The notes beneath the pieces were generated by a model that was not told where the DNA came from, searched no databases, and saw only the letters and a program-made list of their open reading frames with translations. Shown here piece after piece: positions 41,012 through 49,583 of a DNA stretch of 64,000 nt; position 1 is the first letter of the stretch; each line of letters begins with the position of its first letter. Origin of the DNA: JBELHR01 sp049607205 (GTDB taxonomy: Bacteria; Bacteroidota; Bacteroidia; Flavobacteriales; Flavobacteriaceae); assembly GCA_049607205.1 (NCBI GenBank), contig JBMYWH010000008.1:1-64000 (forward strand). Direction: 5' to 3'. A program made the position numbers and the translations under genes.

Positions 41012-43984
41012 ATGTACTTGAACACCCATACTTACTACAGTTTGCGCTATGGAACTTTATCCGTAGAAGCCTTGCTTGAGCAGCTGAAGGATGGGGGTTT
41101 TGGGCGTGCAGCCCTCACCGATATCAACAGTACTTCTGCGGCAATGGATTTCTTAAAGCTCGCTCCAAAGTACGGAATTAAACCGACTCTTGGAGTGGAT
41201 TTTAGAAATGGATCCCAGTCTTATTTTGTGATGTTGGCGCGCAGTGAAAAGGGCTTTGAAAACATCAATGGCTATCTGACCGAGGTCTTGTGTGACTCCG
41301 AGCACCCCTTAGACAGAGAAGCACCATATTTAGAAGATACTTGGGTAATTTACCCATGGGAAGTATTAGAACAGGCAGGGGAACTTAAGGAAAAGGCCCA
41401 GTATCTTGCGCCACATGAATTCATAGGTCTTCCTATAGAACTCCTGCCTAAACTTCCCTTTATAAAATGGAAACTGCCTTTTGACAAGTTGGTTTTTATG
41501 CAGCCCTTGAGTTTTCGAGGGAAGCGCGATTTTAATACCCATCGTTTGTTGCGCGCGGTAGACCGCAATGAATTACTGAGTCGCTTGCCCAGTTCGGCCC
41601 AGGGTAGTTCTCGAGATGTTTTAGTCTCTAGAGAGGATTTGGTTCGGGCATTTAGGGCCTATCCTCAGATTCTTGCCCAGACGGAGGATTTATTGCAGAA
41701 GACCGAGTTTGATTGGAGCTTTCACAAGGGGCAGGTCGAGAATCAGCGATGTTATACCCAGCAGGAAGATTTGGATTTTAGGTTTTTGAAACACTTGGCC
41801 TATCAGGGGATTCCTTATCGTTATAAACGGGTGGGAAAACGAGTGTTTGAACGCTTGGAAAAGGAACTTCAAATTATTAGGCAGAAGCAGTTTGTCTCTT
41901 ATTTTTTGATCAATTGGAAAATTTTGAAATATGCCAGGGGCCAAAACTTCTTTTATGTCGGACGAGGCTCCGGAGCAAACAGTCTGGTGGCCTATCTTTT
42001 GAGGATTACCGATGTGGATCCCATAGAGCTGGACTTGTATTTTGAGCGCTTTATCAACCTTTATAGGACCAATCCTCCGGATTTTGATTTGGATTTTTCT
42101 TGGAGAGACCGGGATCAGGTGACGCGTTATATCTTTGAACGATTTGCTCATACGGCACTCATTGCAGTCTATAATACCTTTAAGTATAAGGCGGCGGTCA
42201 GGGAGCTGGGAAAGGTTTTTGGGCTTCCTAAGTCCGAGATAGATCGACTCAGCAGTGGGCAAGGGCCTAAGGATGACTTGGGAAAACTGGTGCTTCGCTA
42301 TAGTGAGTGTATTCAAGGTTTTCCGAATTATCTGGGAATTCACGCCGGTGGAATTGTGATTGCCAACCGTCCTATTGCGGCTTATGGAGGGGCTTTTATG
42401 CCCCCTAAGGGCTATAAAACCTTACAGTTTGACATGTATGTTTCCGAAGAAATCGGACTTTATAAATTCGATATTCTTTCTCAAAGAGGTTTGGGAAAAA
42501 TCAAAGAAGGCGTAGAGTTGGTCTTGAGGAATCATCCTCATTTAAAACAAATCGACATTCACGACATCAAGCAGTTCAAACAGGATTTGAGAATTAAATC
42601 TTTGCTGCGTAATGCTCAGGCGATTGGTTGTTTTTATGTAGAATCTCCTGCGATGCGTATGCTGCTTAAGAAATTACAAGTGGACCACTATCTGGGTTTG
42701 GTTGCGGCCAGTTCGGTGATTCGACCGGGAGTGGCTCAGTCGGGAATGATGCGGACCTTTATAGAGCGACATCGCTTTGTAGATAAACGCAAGGAGGCCC
42801 ATCCGATTCTGGCGCAGATCATGCCTGAGACTTATGGGGTGATGGTCTATCAGGAAGATGTGATTAAGGTGGCCCATCATTTTGGAGGTTTGACTCTTGG
42901 AGAATCGGACATGCTTAGAAGAGCGATGTCGGGTAAGTCTCGTTCTAAGGATGAGTTTTTGAAATTAGAACAGCGGTTTTTTGAGAATTGCAGCCTCAAG
43001 GGGCATGCAGAGTCTTTGTCTCGAGAGATTTGGAGGCAGATTGCGAGTTTTGCGGGTTATGCCTTTGCTAAGGGGCATTCGGCTTCTTATGCTGTGGAGA
43101 GTTATCAGAGTTTATACCTCAAGGCTTACTATCCTATAGAATATATGGTCGCTACGGTAAACAATGGAGGAGGTTTTTATCGAAGAGATCTCTATTTACA
43201 CGAAGCGCGTATGCATGGAGCTCAATTACATGCTCCCTGTGTGAACCGATCTGATTGGCAAACTGTGGTTCGGGGAAAAGACGTGTACCTGGGCTTTGAG
43301 CTTTTAGAGTCTTTTGAATCTGCGAGCGGATTGGCTTTGCTCAAAGAAAGGGAGCTTCATGGGGCTTTTAAGTCTTTTGATGATTTTGTAGAGCGGGTCC
43401 CACTGGGGATAGAACAGCTCAAGATTTTGATTAAGATCGGAGGGTTTAGGTTTAGTGCTTTGGCAAAAAAAAACTTGCTGTGGGAAGCTCATATGAAGTT
43501 AGGGAAATTAGAAGTGCTGGAGGCGGCTCCGATGCAGCGTCTGTTTACAGACCAGGTCAAGCATTTTGAAACCCCTGAATTTGTGGAGGACCCTCTAGAG
43601 GATGCTTTTGATCAATTGGAGTATCTAGGCTTTGTGCTCTGTCATCCTTTTGATTTGTTGGTAGAGCGTCCTAATGGAGGCTATCTGGCAGAGGATTTAA
43701 GTGATTTAGAAGGGAAGTTTGTGGAGGTTTATGGAACTTATGTGACGGCCAAGCCGACCAAAACCTCTCGAGGGGAGGTGATGTATTTCGGAACTTTTTT
43801 AGATGAAAAGGGAAGCTTTATAGATACGGTACATTTTCCACCTCAAGCAAAACGCTATCCTTTTAGAGGAAGAGGCGTGTATAAGATTCAAGGAAAGGTT
43901 GTCTTGGAATTTGATTGTATTTCCATAGAAATCTCTGCCTTAGAAAAATTAGATATGATAGAAGACCCTAGATACCGTGGATAG
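41012..43984 (+). CDS. Short DnaE-type (C-family) DNA polymerase, error-prone class
   Basis: A 990-residue DNA polymerase III alpha-like protein, against about 1160 for replicative DnaE. The PHP domain (residues 1-75) is degenerate: the usual HxHSxYS is 'LNTHTYYSL' and TDHG is 'LTDINS'. The palm keeps 'YVGRGSGANSLVAYLL' near 315, the catalytic 'PDFDLDF' (D359, D361) and 'YKFDILSQRGLG' near 485. The fingers/HhH part has 'YGVMVYQEDVI', 'LRRAMSGKSR' and 'FAKGHSASYAVESYQSLYLK'. The C-terminal part (about 880-990) keeps an OB-like domain. The start at ATG 41012 is fixed by the promoter. It overlaps the Y-family gene by 8 bp. It is probably the extender in translesion synthesis, DnaE2/ImuC-like in role. 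Confidence 0.9.
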   Translation: MYLNTHTYYSLRYGTLSVEALLEQLKDGGFGRAALTDINSTSAAMDFLKLAPKYGIKPTLGVDFRNGSQSYFVMLARSEKGFENINGYLTEVLCDSEHPLDREAPYLEDTWVIYPWEVLEQAGELKEKAQYLAPHEFIGLPIELLPKLPFIKWKLPFDKLVFMQPLSFRGKRDFNTHRLLRAVDRNELLSRLPSSAQGSSRDVLVSREDLVRAFRAYPQILAQTEDLLQKTEFDWSFHKGQVENQRCYTQQEDLDFRFLKHLAYQGIPYRYKRVGKRVFERLEKELQIIRQKQFVSYFLINWKILKYARGQNFFYVGRGSGANSLVAYLLRITDVDPIELDLYFERFINLYRTNPPDFDLDFSWRDRDQVTRYIFERFAHTALIAVYNTFKYKAAVRELGKVFGLPKSEIDRLSSGQGPKDDLGKLVLRYSECIQGFPNYLGIHAGGIVIANRPIAAYGGAFMPPKGYKTLQFDMYVSEEIGLYKFDILSQRGLGKIKEGVELVLRNHPHLKQIDIHDIKQFKQDLRIKSLLRNAQAIGCFYVESPAMRMLLKKLQVDHYLGLVAASSVIRPGVAQSGMMRTFIERHRFVDKRKEAHPILAQIMPETYGVMVYQEDVIKVAHHFGGLTLGESDMLRRAMSGKSRSKDEFLKLEQRFFENCSLKGHAESLSREIWRQIASFAGYAFAKGHSASYAVESYQSLYLKAYYPIEYMVATVNNGGGFYRRDLYLHEARMHGAQLHAPCVNRSDWQTVVRGKDVYLGFELLESFESASGLALLKERELHGAFKSFDDFVERVPLGIEQLKILIKIGGFRFSALAKKNLLWEAHMKLGKLEVLEAAPMQRLFTDQVKHFETPEFVEDPLEDAFDQLEYLGFVLCHPFDLLVERPNGGYLAEDLSDLEGKFVEVYGTYVTAKPTKTSRGEVMYFGTFLDEKGSFIDTVHFPPQAKRYPFRGRGVYKIQGKVVLEFDCISIEISALEKLDMIEDPRYRG

Positions 43985-45188
43985 ATCAATTGTACATATG
44001 GATTTGGATACCTTTTTTGTGTCCTGTGAGCGCTTGATGGACAGTCGCCTTCAGAACCGACCGGTACTTATAGGTGGGGTTTCTGATCGGGGAGTGGTGG
44101 CTTCTTGTTCTTACGAGGCGAGGCGCTTTGGGGTGCATTCGGCCATGCCTATGCGTATGGCAAGACAGCTCTGTCCTGAAGCGGTGGTCCTTAGAGGGAA
44201 TTCGGGAATCTATTCAAAGTATTCGAATCTGGTCACAGAGGTGGTTAAGGATAGTGTTCCTTTGTATGAGAAGTCTTCTATTGATGAGTTTTATATAGAT
44301 CTTACGGGGGCGGATCGTTTTTTTGGGACCTATAAAATGGCCTCTGAGCTCAGGGAGCGTATTATAAGAGAGACGGGCTTGCCGATTTCTTTTGGGCTTT
44401 CTCAAAATAAGACCGTATCTAAGATTGCTACGGGAGAGGCTAAGCCTAATAATCAAATCCAGATTCAAAAGGGCTTGGAGAAACCTTTCCTCGCTCCTTT
44501 ATCGGTGCGCAAGATTCCTATGGTAGGAGAACGGACCTATAAATCTCTTTGTGATTTAGGACTGAAGAGAATCAAAACCTTACAAGAGATGCCTGTGGAG
44601 ATGATGCAGCAGGTTTTTGGTAAAAATGGTGTGGGAATTTGGAAAAAGGCACAAGGCATTGATCCGAGTCCTGTGGTTCAGTACAGTGAGCGTAAGAGTA
44701 TTTCTACAGAACGAACCTTTGATAAGGACACTATCGATGTGGATAAATTACACTCCATATTAATAGGAATGGCTGAGAACCTTTTATTTCAGCTCAGAAG
44801 AGGAGATAAGTTAACGGCCTGCGTGACACTGAAGATTCGCTATTCTGATTTTCAAACCTATACGATGCAGCGTAAGATTTCTTATTCGAGTGCAGATCAT
44901 ATGGTAATTCCTGTGGTTCTTGAACTGTATAAAAAACTCTATCAAAGAAGAATGTTGGTTCGTCTTATAGGAGTGCGGTTTTCTCACTTGGTACAAGGGG
45001 GCTATCAAATCAATTTATTTGACCAGCAACCCAAGCTAGCCAACCTATACCAAGCGATGGATAAAATGAGAGAGCGTTATGGGGATAGAGCTGTTATTCG
45101 AGCAGCTTCTATGGGGGCGAGAACCATAGGGCGTTCCAACCCTTTTAATGGAGAAGCACCTCCTTTATTAGCTAACCGTCGTTCCTAG
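43977..45188 (+). CDS. Y-family translesion DNA polymerase (DinB-like)
   Basis: A 403-residue Y-family polymerase. GTG at 43977 gives 'MDRSIVHMDLDTFFVSCERL', the expected N-terminus. Catalytic acids are D9 and D103/E104 ('SSIDEFYIDLTG'). 'GVVASCSYEARRFGVHSAMP' near residue 39 is the finger region, the HhH thumb is near 178-200, and the little finger spans 243-345. 'QINLF' at 344-348 fits the QxxLF sliding-clamp motif. Unlike ImuB, the active-site residues are intact, so this should be a real polymerase that can insert opposite lesions. It overlaps the dnaE-like stop by 8 bp; the two are one operon controlled by the adjacent S24 repressor. Confidence 0.95.
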   Translation: MDRSIVHMDLDTFFVSCERLMDSRLQNRPVLIGGVSDRGVVASCSYEARRFGVHSAMPMRMARQLCPEAVVLRGNSGIYSKYSNLVTEVVKDSVPLYEKSSIDEFYIDLTGADRFFGTYKMASELRERIIRETGLPISFGLSQNKTVSKIATGEAKPNNQIQIQKGLEKPFLAPLSVRKIPMVGERTYKSLCDLGLKRIKTLQEMPVEMMQQVFGKNGVGIWKKAQGIDPSPVVQYSERKSISTERTFDKDTIDVDKLHSILIGMAENLLFQLRRGDKLTACVTLKIRYSDFQTYTMQRKISYSSADHMVIPVVLELYKKLYQRRMLVRLIGVRFSHLVQGGYQINLFDQQPKLANLYQAMDKMRERYGDRAVIRAASMGARTIGRSNPFNGEAPPLLANRRS

Positions 45189-45197
45189 AAATAGTAC

Positions 45198-45205
45198 TAT
45201 CTTTG
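45198..45205 (+). promoter_or_regulatory. -7 element directly at the cinA start
   Basis: TATCTTTG is followed by TGCT and the ATG, the same 4-nt geometry as uvrB. It suggests a leaderless cinA mRNA transcribed separately from dinB. Confidence 0.5.
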
Positions 45206-45209
45206 TGCT

Positions 45210-46472
45210 ATGATCGCAGAAATTATCACTATTGGAGACGAGATATTGATTGGGCAAATTGCCGATACCAATTCTCAATGGATGGCAGAGCGCCTTGGAA
45301 ACATAGGAATCGCTGTCAATAGAATTCACTCTATTTCAGACCGTCGTGAAGAAATCATTTCGACTTTAGAAGAAGTAAGTTCTAGAGCAGATCTAATTTT
45401 GATTACAGGAGGTTTAGGGCCTACTAAAGATGACTTGACCAAGAAGACACTTGCCGATTATTTTGAGATGGACTTAATTCAGGACGATGCCGTTCTTGCT
45501 CAAGTCAAAGGTCTGTTTGAAAAGTTAGGCTATCCTTTTACGCGACTTAATAATGAACAGGCATTAGTCCCTAGTGGGGCAGAGGTCTTAAGCAATCATT
45601 GGGGTACCGCACCTGGAATGTGGTTTGAAGGAGATCCTGTTGTGGTGTCCTTACCTGGGGTTCCTTTTGAGATGAAAGAATTAATGAAGGCTGAGGTGCT
45701 TCCTCGTTTGGAAGAACGTTTTGAACTTCAAGTGATCTTGCACAAGAATATATTAACCTATGGAATCGGCGAGAGTATGCTTGCTGAGCTGATTGAACCT
45801 TGGGAAGATGGGTTGCCTAAACATATAGGATTGGCTTACCTTCCTTCTTATGGAAGTTTAAAGCTGAGGTTAACCGCTAAAGGAGCGCATCGAGAAGCAT
45901 TGACTGAAGAAATAGAAATCCTCATTGAACAGCTTCAAACATATATATCTGATTATATAGTAGGTTATGATGAGGGAGAGACCTTGGAGTATCAAGTAGG
46001 ACAGATGCTTATTAAAGAGGGTAAAACCTTAGCGGTAGCAGAAAGTTGTACGGGGGGTAAAATTGCTCAAATGTTTACTGCTAATGCAGGAGCTTCTGCC
46101 TATTTCAAAGCAGGACTTGTTGCTTACAGTCCAGAGATAAAAATTCAAGAATTAGGTGTAGATTTGCAGATGATTGACACTTATTCTGTCGTTAGTGCTC
46201 AGGTTGCTGAGGCAATGGCAGAAGGAATTCGAAAAAAAATGGGGAGTGATTTTGGTTTGGCAACTACGGGAAATGCAGGGCCAACTACCGATAAAACAAC
46301 TGAGGATTTAGGAGTTGTGTACATCGCAGTTTCTTGTGAGTCAGATAGTTATGTTGAGAAATTCAGCTTCGGACAACCTAGGGAAAAGGTGATCAATAGA
46401 GCTTCAAATAAGGCCTTAGAGATTCTAAAACAAGAAATTATAAAAAACAAGTCAAAAATATTTGTGAGTTAG
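45210..46472 (+). CDS. cinA: CinA: damage/competence-inducible, NMN deamidase-type protein
   Basis: A 420-residue two-domain CinA. The N-terminal COG1058 domain (1-175) has 'EIITIGDEILIGQIADTNSQ', 'LILITGGLGPTKDDLTK' and 'SLPGVPFEMKELM'. It is related to MoaB/MogA folds and acts as an ADP-ribose pyrophosphatase-like enzyme. The C-terminal amidase domain (about 255-415) has 'LAVAESCTGGKIAQMFT' and 'FGLATTGNAGPTTDKTTEDL' and deamidates nicotinamide mononucleotide. It recycles the NMN made by NAD-dependent DNA ligase. It lies 21 nt after the Y-family polymerase, which fits its 'damage-inducible' label, but it has its own -7 box. Confidence 0.95.
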   Translation: MIAEIITIGDEILIGQIADTNSQWMAERLGNIGIAVNRIHSISDRREEIISTLEEVSSRADLILITGGLGPTKDDLTKKTLADYFEMDLIQDDAVLAQVKGLFEKLGYPFTRLNNEQALVPSGAEVLSNHWGTAPGMWFEGDPVVVSLPGVPFEMKELMKAEVLPRLEERFELQVILHKNILTYGIGESMLAELIEPWEDGLPKHIGLAYLPSYGSLKLRLTAKGAHREALTEEIEILIEQLQTYISDYIVGYDEGETLEYQVGQMLIKEGKTLAVAESCTGGKIAQMFTANAGASAYFKAGLVAYSPEIKIQELGVDLQMIDTYSVVSAQVAEAMAEGIRKKMGSDFGLATTGNAGPTTDKTTEDLGVVYIAVSCESDSYVEKFSFGQPREKVINRASNKALEILKQEIIKNKSKIFVS

Positions 46473-46535
46473 TCTAAAAAATCGTTAATTTGCACCTCGT
46501 TTTGAAATAACAATATTAAAAAAATACTGGTAGAG

Positions 46536-46775
46536 ATGTCTAGAATTTGTGAACTTACAGGAAAGAAAGCAATGGTGGGGAACAATGTTTCTCATGCCTT
46601 GAATAGAACAAAGAGAAAATTTAACGCTAACTTGATGACTAAGCGTTTTTATATTCCAGAAGAAGATAAGTGGATTACTCTTAAAGTTTCTGCAGCAGCG
46701 TTGAAAACAATCAACAAGAAAGGAATTTCTGCTGTGATCAAGGAAGCAAGAGAAAAAGGTTTTTTGAAAAAATAA
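46536..46775 (+). CDS. rpmB: Ribosomal protein bL28
   Basis: A 79-residue 50S protein. 'MSRICELTGKKAMVGNNVSH' and 'RTKRKFNANLMTKRFYIPEE' match bL28. Only one cysteine is present, so it is the zinc-free (C-minus) form. It opens the conserved rpmB-rpmG-DUF4295-ftsY-rimO block found in Flavobacteriia. Confidence 0.98.
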   Translation: MSRICELTGKKAMVGNNVSHALNRTKRKFNANLMTKRFYIPEEDKWITLKVSAAALKTINKKGISAVIKEAREKGFLKK

Positions 46776-46789
46776 AAATTTAGCGAGAG

Positions 46790-46972
46790 ATGGCAAAAAA
46801 AGGAAATAGAGTTCAAGTAATCTTAGAATGTACTGAGCACAAAGCTTCTGGAAAACCAGGAACTTCAAGATATATTACAACAAAGAATAAGAAAAACACT
46901 CCTGATAGAATGGAATTGAAGAAATTCAACCCAATCTTGAAGAAGATGACAGTTCATAAAGAAATTAAATAA
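46790..46972 (+). CDS. rpmG: Ribosomal protein bL33
   Basis: A 60-residue 50S protein. 'MAKKGNRVQVILECTEHKAS' and 'SRYITTKNKKNTPDRMELKK' are characteristic. The CxxC pairs of the zinc form are missing (only the Cys in LECTEH remains). It begins 14 nt after rpmB and 7 nt before the DUF4295 gene. Confidence 0.98.
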   Translation: MAKKGNRVQVILECTEHKASGKPGTSRYITTKNKKNTPDRMELKKFNPILKKMTVHKEIK

Positions 46973-46979
46973 TTAGGTC

Positions 46980-47129
46980 ATGGCAAAGAAATCAGTAGCA
47001 ACGTTACAATCAGGTTCTAAAAGATTATCAAAAGCGATCAAAATGGTAAAATCTCCTAAAACTGGAGCTTACACTTTTGTTGAAGCAATCATGGATCCTT
47101 CATTAGTAAAAGACTATTTTAAGAAATAA
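46980..47129 (+). CDS. DUF4295 small basic protein, 49 residues
   Basis: A short ORF, ATG at 46980 and TAA at 47127-47129, encoding 49 residues: starts MAKKSVATLQSGSKRLSKAI and ends 'DPSLVKDYFKK'. This is the DUF4295 family, almost always found right after rpmG in Bacteroidota. The composition is strongly basic, like a ribosomal protein. The 7-nt spacing and the shared operon suggest a ribosome-associated role; this is inferred. Confidence 0.92.
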   Translation: MAKKSVATLQSGSKRLSKAIKMVKSPKTGAYTFVEAIMDPSLVKDYFKK

Positions 47130-47155
47130 GTAATTTACAATTAGACAATATATAG

Positions 47156-47189
47156 AGCTACTTTCTTTTGTGGAAAGTAGCTTTTTTTT
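47156..47189 (+). terminator. Terminator after the rpmB-rpmG-DUF4295 unit
   Basis: The 10-bp stem AGCTACTTTC / GAAAGTAGCT has a 7-nt loop and T7. It separates the ribosomal genes from ftsY. Confidence 0.88.
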
Positions 47190-47200
47190 GTGTAATTTTG
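47167..47200 (+). promoter_or_regulatory. ftsY promoter overlapping the terminator
   Basis: TTTG (47167-47170), a 22-bp spacer and TAATTTTG (47193-47200) fit the Flavobacterium consensus. The -33 element lies in the terminator loop. The ftsY ATG is 26 nt downstream. Confidence 0.55.
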
Positions 47201-47226
47201 TGAGGTAAATAAATAGCAGCTAAACT

Positions 47227-48183
47227 ATGGGAATATTTGATAAAATATTTTCTTCTGACAAGAAAAAAAACCTAGATAAAGGACTGGAAAAGTCCAATAC
47301 TTCATTTTTGAATAAATTATCTAAAGCAGTGGCGGGTAAGTCAACTGTGGATGATGATGTTCTAGATGAGTTAGAAGAAGTATTGATCACTTCCGATGTA
47401 GGAGTGGATACCACTTTGAAAATCATTGATCGCATTGAAGCTCGTGTGGCTAAGGATAAATACCTTGGAACGACTGAGCTCAATGAAATATTACGTGAAG
47501 AGATTGCTGGTTTATTATCTGAGACCAATAAGGAGGAGTCTTTAGAATTTGAAATTCCTAAGGATAAAAAACCTTATGTGATCATGGTAGTTGGTGTTAA
47601 TGGAGTTGGTAAGACGACAACCATTGGAAAGTTGGCTTCTCAATTCAAAGCACAAGGACTCAAAGTAGTTTTAGGTGCTGGGGATACTTTTAGAGCTGCA
47701 GCCATCGACCAGTTGGAAGTTTGGGCTAAGAGAGTAGATGTACCTATTATCAAACAAGAAATGGGTTCTGACCCTGCGTCAGTGGCTTTTGATACCTTAC
47801 AACATGCTGTTTCTGTAGATGCCGATGTGGTGATTATTGATACGGCGGGACGTTTACACAACAAGGTTAATTTGATGAATGAATTGTCAAAAATTAAACG
47901 CGTGATGCAAAAAGTTGTGGCAGATGCTCCTCATGATGTCATGTTGGTTTTAGATGGTTCAACGGGTCAAAATGCCTTTGAACAGGCTAAACAATTTACC
48001 CTAGCCACAGAAGTAACTTCCTTAGCTGTTACTAAATTAGACGGTACTGCAAAAGGTGGTGTGGTTATTGGTATATCAGATCAGTTTCAAATCCCTGTCC
48101 GTTATATTGGAGTTGGGGAAGGAATTGATGATTTACAAGTATTTAATAAAATTGAGTTTGTAGACTCTTTTTTTAAAGCATAA
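47227..48183 (+). CDS. ftsY: Signal recognition particle receptor
   Basis: FtsY, 318 residues, the SRP-docking GTPase at the inner membrane. The acidic A domain is almost absent, leaving a short basic N-terminus (MGIFDKIFSSDKKKN). The N domain spans 20-100. The G domain carries 'GVNGVGKTTTIGKLA' near residue 123, 'DTFRAAAIDQLEVWA' near 152, 'DTAGRLHNK' near 208 and 'TKLDGTAKGGVVIGI' near 268. It works with Ffh to deliver membrane proteins to SecYEG. rimO follows 9 nt later, so the two are cotranscribed. Confidence 0.98.
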   Translation: MGIFDKIFSSDKKKNLDKGLEKSNTSFLNKLSKAVAGKSTVDDDVLDELEEVLITSDVGVDTTLKIIDRIEARVAKDKYLGTTELNEILREEIAGLLSETNKEESLEFEIPKDKKPYVIMVVGVNGVGKTTTIGKLASQFKAQGLKVVLGAGDTFRAAAIDQLEVWAKRVDVPIIKQEMGSDPASVAFDTLQHAVSVDADVVIIDTAGRLHNKVNLMNELSKIKRVMQKVVADAPHDVMLVLDGSTGQNAFEQAKQFTLATEVTSLAVTKLDGTAKGGVVIGISDQFQIPVRYIGVGEGIDDLQVFNKIEFVDSFFKA

Positions 48184-48192
48184 AAACAAAGA

Positions 48193-49503
48193 ATGAGAGC
48201 ACGTTCAGCAAAACAGAATAAGATCAATGTAGTAACCCTAGGTTGTTCTAAGAATGTTTATGATTCGGAAGTCTTAATGGGGCAGTTAAAGGCCAATGAG
48301 ATGGATGTTGTTCATGAGGATGAAAATGATGAGGGAAATATTGTAGTAATCAACACTTGCGGGTTCATTGGTAAGGCCAAGGAAGAATCTGTGAACATGA
48401 TTCTACACTATGCTCAGAAAAAAGAGGCTGGTTTAGTAGATAAGGTTTTTGTAACGGGATGTTTATCGGAACGTTATAAGCCGGATTTAGAAAAAGAGAT
48501 TCCAGACGTGGATCAATTTTTTGGAACTCATGACCTTCCTATTTTACTAAAAGCCCTAGAAGCAGATTATAAACACGAGCTTGTTGGAGAACGTTTAACA
48601 ACGACTCCTAAACATTATGCTTATATGAAGATTGCTGAAGGATGTGATCGTCCATGTTCATTCTGTGCGATTCCATTGATGCGTGGAGGGCATAAGTCTA
48701 CACCTATTGAGGATTTAGTAACCGAAGCCGAAAAGTTAGCTGCTAAAGGAATCAAGGAATTGATTTTGATCGCTCAAGATTTGACCTATTATGGCCTAGA
48801 TTTATATAAAAAACGCGCCTTAGCAGATCTTTTAAAAGAGCTTGTTAAGGTAGAAGGAATCGAATGGATTCGTTTACATTATGCTTTCCCTACAGGATTT
48901 CCAGTCGATGTATTAGAGGTAATGAGAAATGAAGAAAAAGTATGTAATTACTTAGACATTCCATTACAGCATATCAATGATGAGGTATTGAAATCTATGC
49001 GCCGTGGTACCAACCACAAGAAGACCACAGACTTAATTCATAAATTCCGTGAAGAGGTGCCGAATATGGCCATCAGAACAACTTTGATATGTGGATATCC
49101 TGGTGAGACAGAAGAGCAGTTCCAAGAGATGAAAAAATGGGTTCAAGAAATGCGATTTGATCGTTTAGGAGCCTTTGCTTATTCTCATGAAGAAAATACC
49201 CATGCTTATGAATTAGAAGACAATGTTCCTGAAGATGTAAAAGAAGCTCGTGTAGCTGAAATTATGGATGTTCAAGGACAGATTTCTTTTGAATTAAACC
49301 AAGAGCGTGTCGGTAAAACATTTAAAGTGCTTTTTGATCGTAAGGATGGAAATTATTTCGTGGGACGTACGGAATTTGATTCTCCAGATGTGGACAATGA
49401 AGTTCTTGTAGATGCTCGTGATCATTATATCAGAGTAGGAGAGTTTGCTCAAATTAAGATTACAGAAGCAGGAGACTACGACTTGTACGGAGAACCGGTA
49501 TAG
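48193..49503 (+). CDS. rimO: Ribosomal protein S12 methylthiotransferase
   Basis: A 436-residue radical SAM enzyme that thiomethylates Asp89 of ribosomal protein S12. The UPF0004 domain has 'VTLGCSKNVYDSEVLMGQL' and Cys residues in 'INTCGF' and 'VTGCLSERY' for the second 4Fe-4S cluster. The radical SAM CxxxCxxC is 'GCDRPCSFCAIPLMRGGHKS' near residue 153. A C-terminal TRAM domain covers about 370-436. 'LGCSKN' rather than the MiaB signature supports RimO. It is in an operon with ftsY. Confidence 0.96.
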   Translation: MRARSAKQNKINVVTLGCSKNVYDSEVLMGQLKANEMDVVHEDENDEGNIVVINTCGFIGKAKEESVNMILHYAQKKEAGLVDKVFVTGCLSERYKPDLEKEIPDVDQFFGTHDLPILLKALEADYKHELVGERLTTTPKHYAYMKIAEGCDRPCSFCAIPLMRGGHKSTPIEDLVTEAEKLAAKGIKELILIAQDLTYYGLDLYKKRALADLLKELVKVEGIEWIRLHYAFPTGFPVDVLEVMRNEEKVCNYLDIPLQHINDEVLKSMRRGTNHKKTTDLIHKFREEVPNMAIRTTLICGYPGETEEQFQEMKKWVQEMRFDRLGAFAYSHEENTHAYELEDNVPEDVKEARVAEIMDVQGQISFELNQERVGKTFKVLFDRKDGNYFVGRTEFDSPDVDNEVLVDARDHYIRVGEFAQIKITEAGDYDLYGEPV

Positions 49504-49526
49504 GTTTAGTCTTGATTACAATATAA

Positions 49527-49562
49527 AAATCCCCCAAATTGCTAATGCGATTTGGGGGATTT
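49527..49562. terminator. Terminator after rimO
   Basis: A 13-bp stem AAATCCCCCAAAT / ATTTGGGGGATTT with a 10-nt loop. The T-runs are short on the plus side, but the stem is strong. It sits between convergent rimO and the M14 peptidase gene. Confidence 0.75.
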
Positions 49563-49583
49563 CTTTTAAGGATGGTTTGTGAT

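Noticed and set aside
41690..42343. 217-residue ORF antisense to the DnaE-like polymerase gene
   Set aside because: It is a shadow of a conserved coding frame; the polymerase catalytic motifs lie on the opposite strand at the same place.
40175..45188. Prophage origin of the S24 repressor region
   Set aside because: No integrase, structural or lysis gene flanks it; the neighbours are polymerases, a nuclease, ctaA and cinA.
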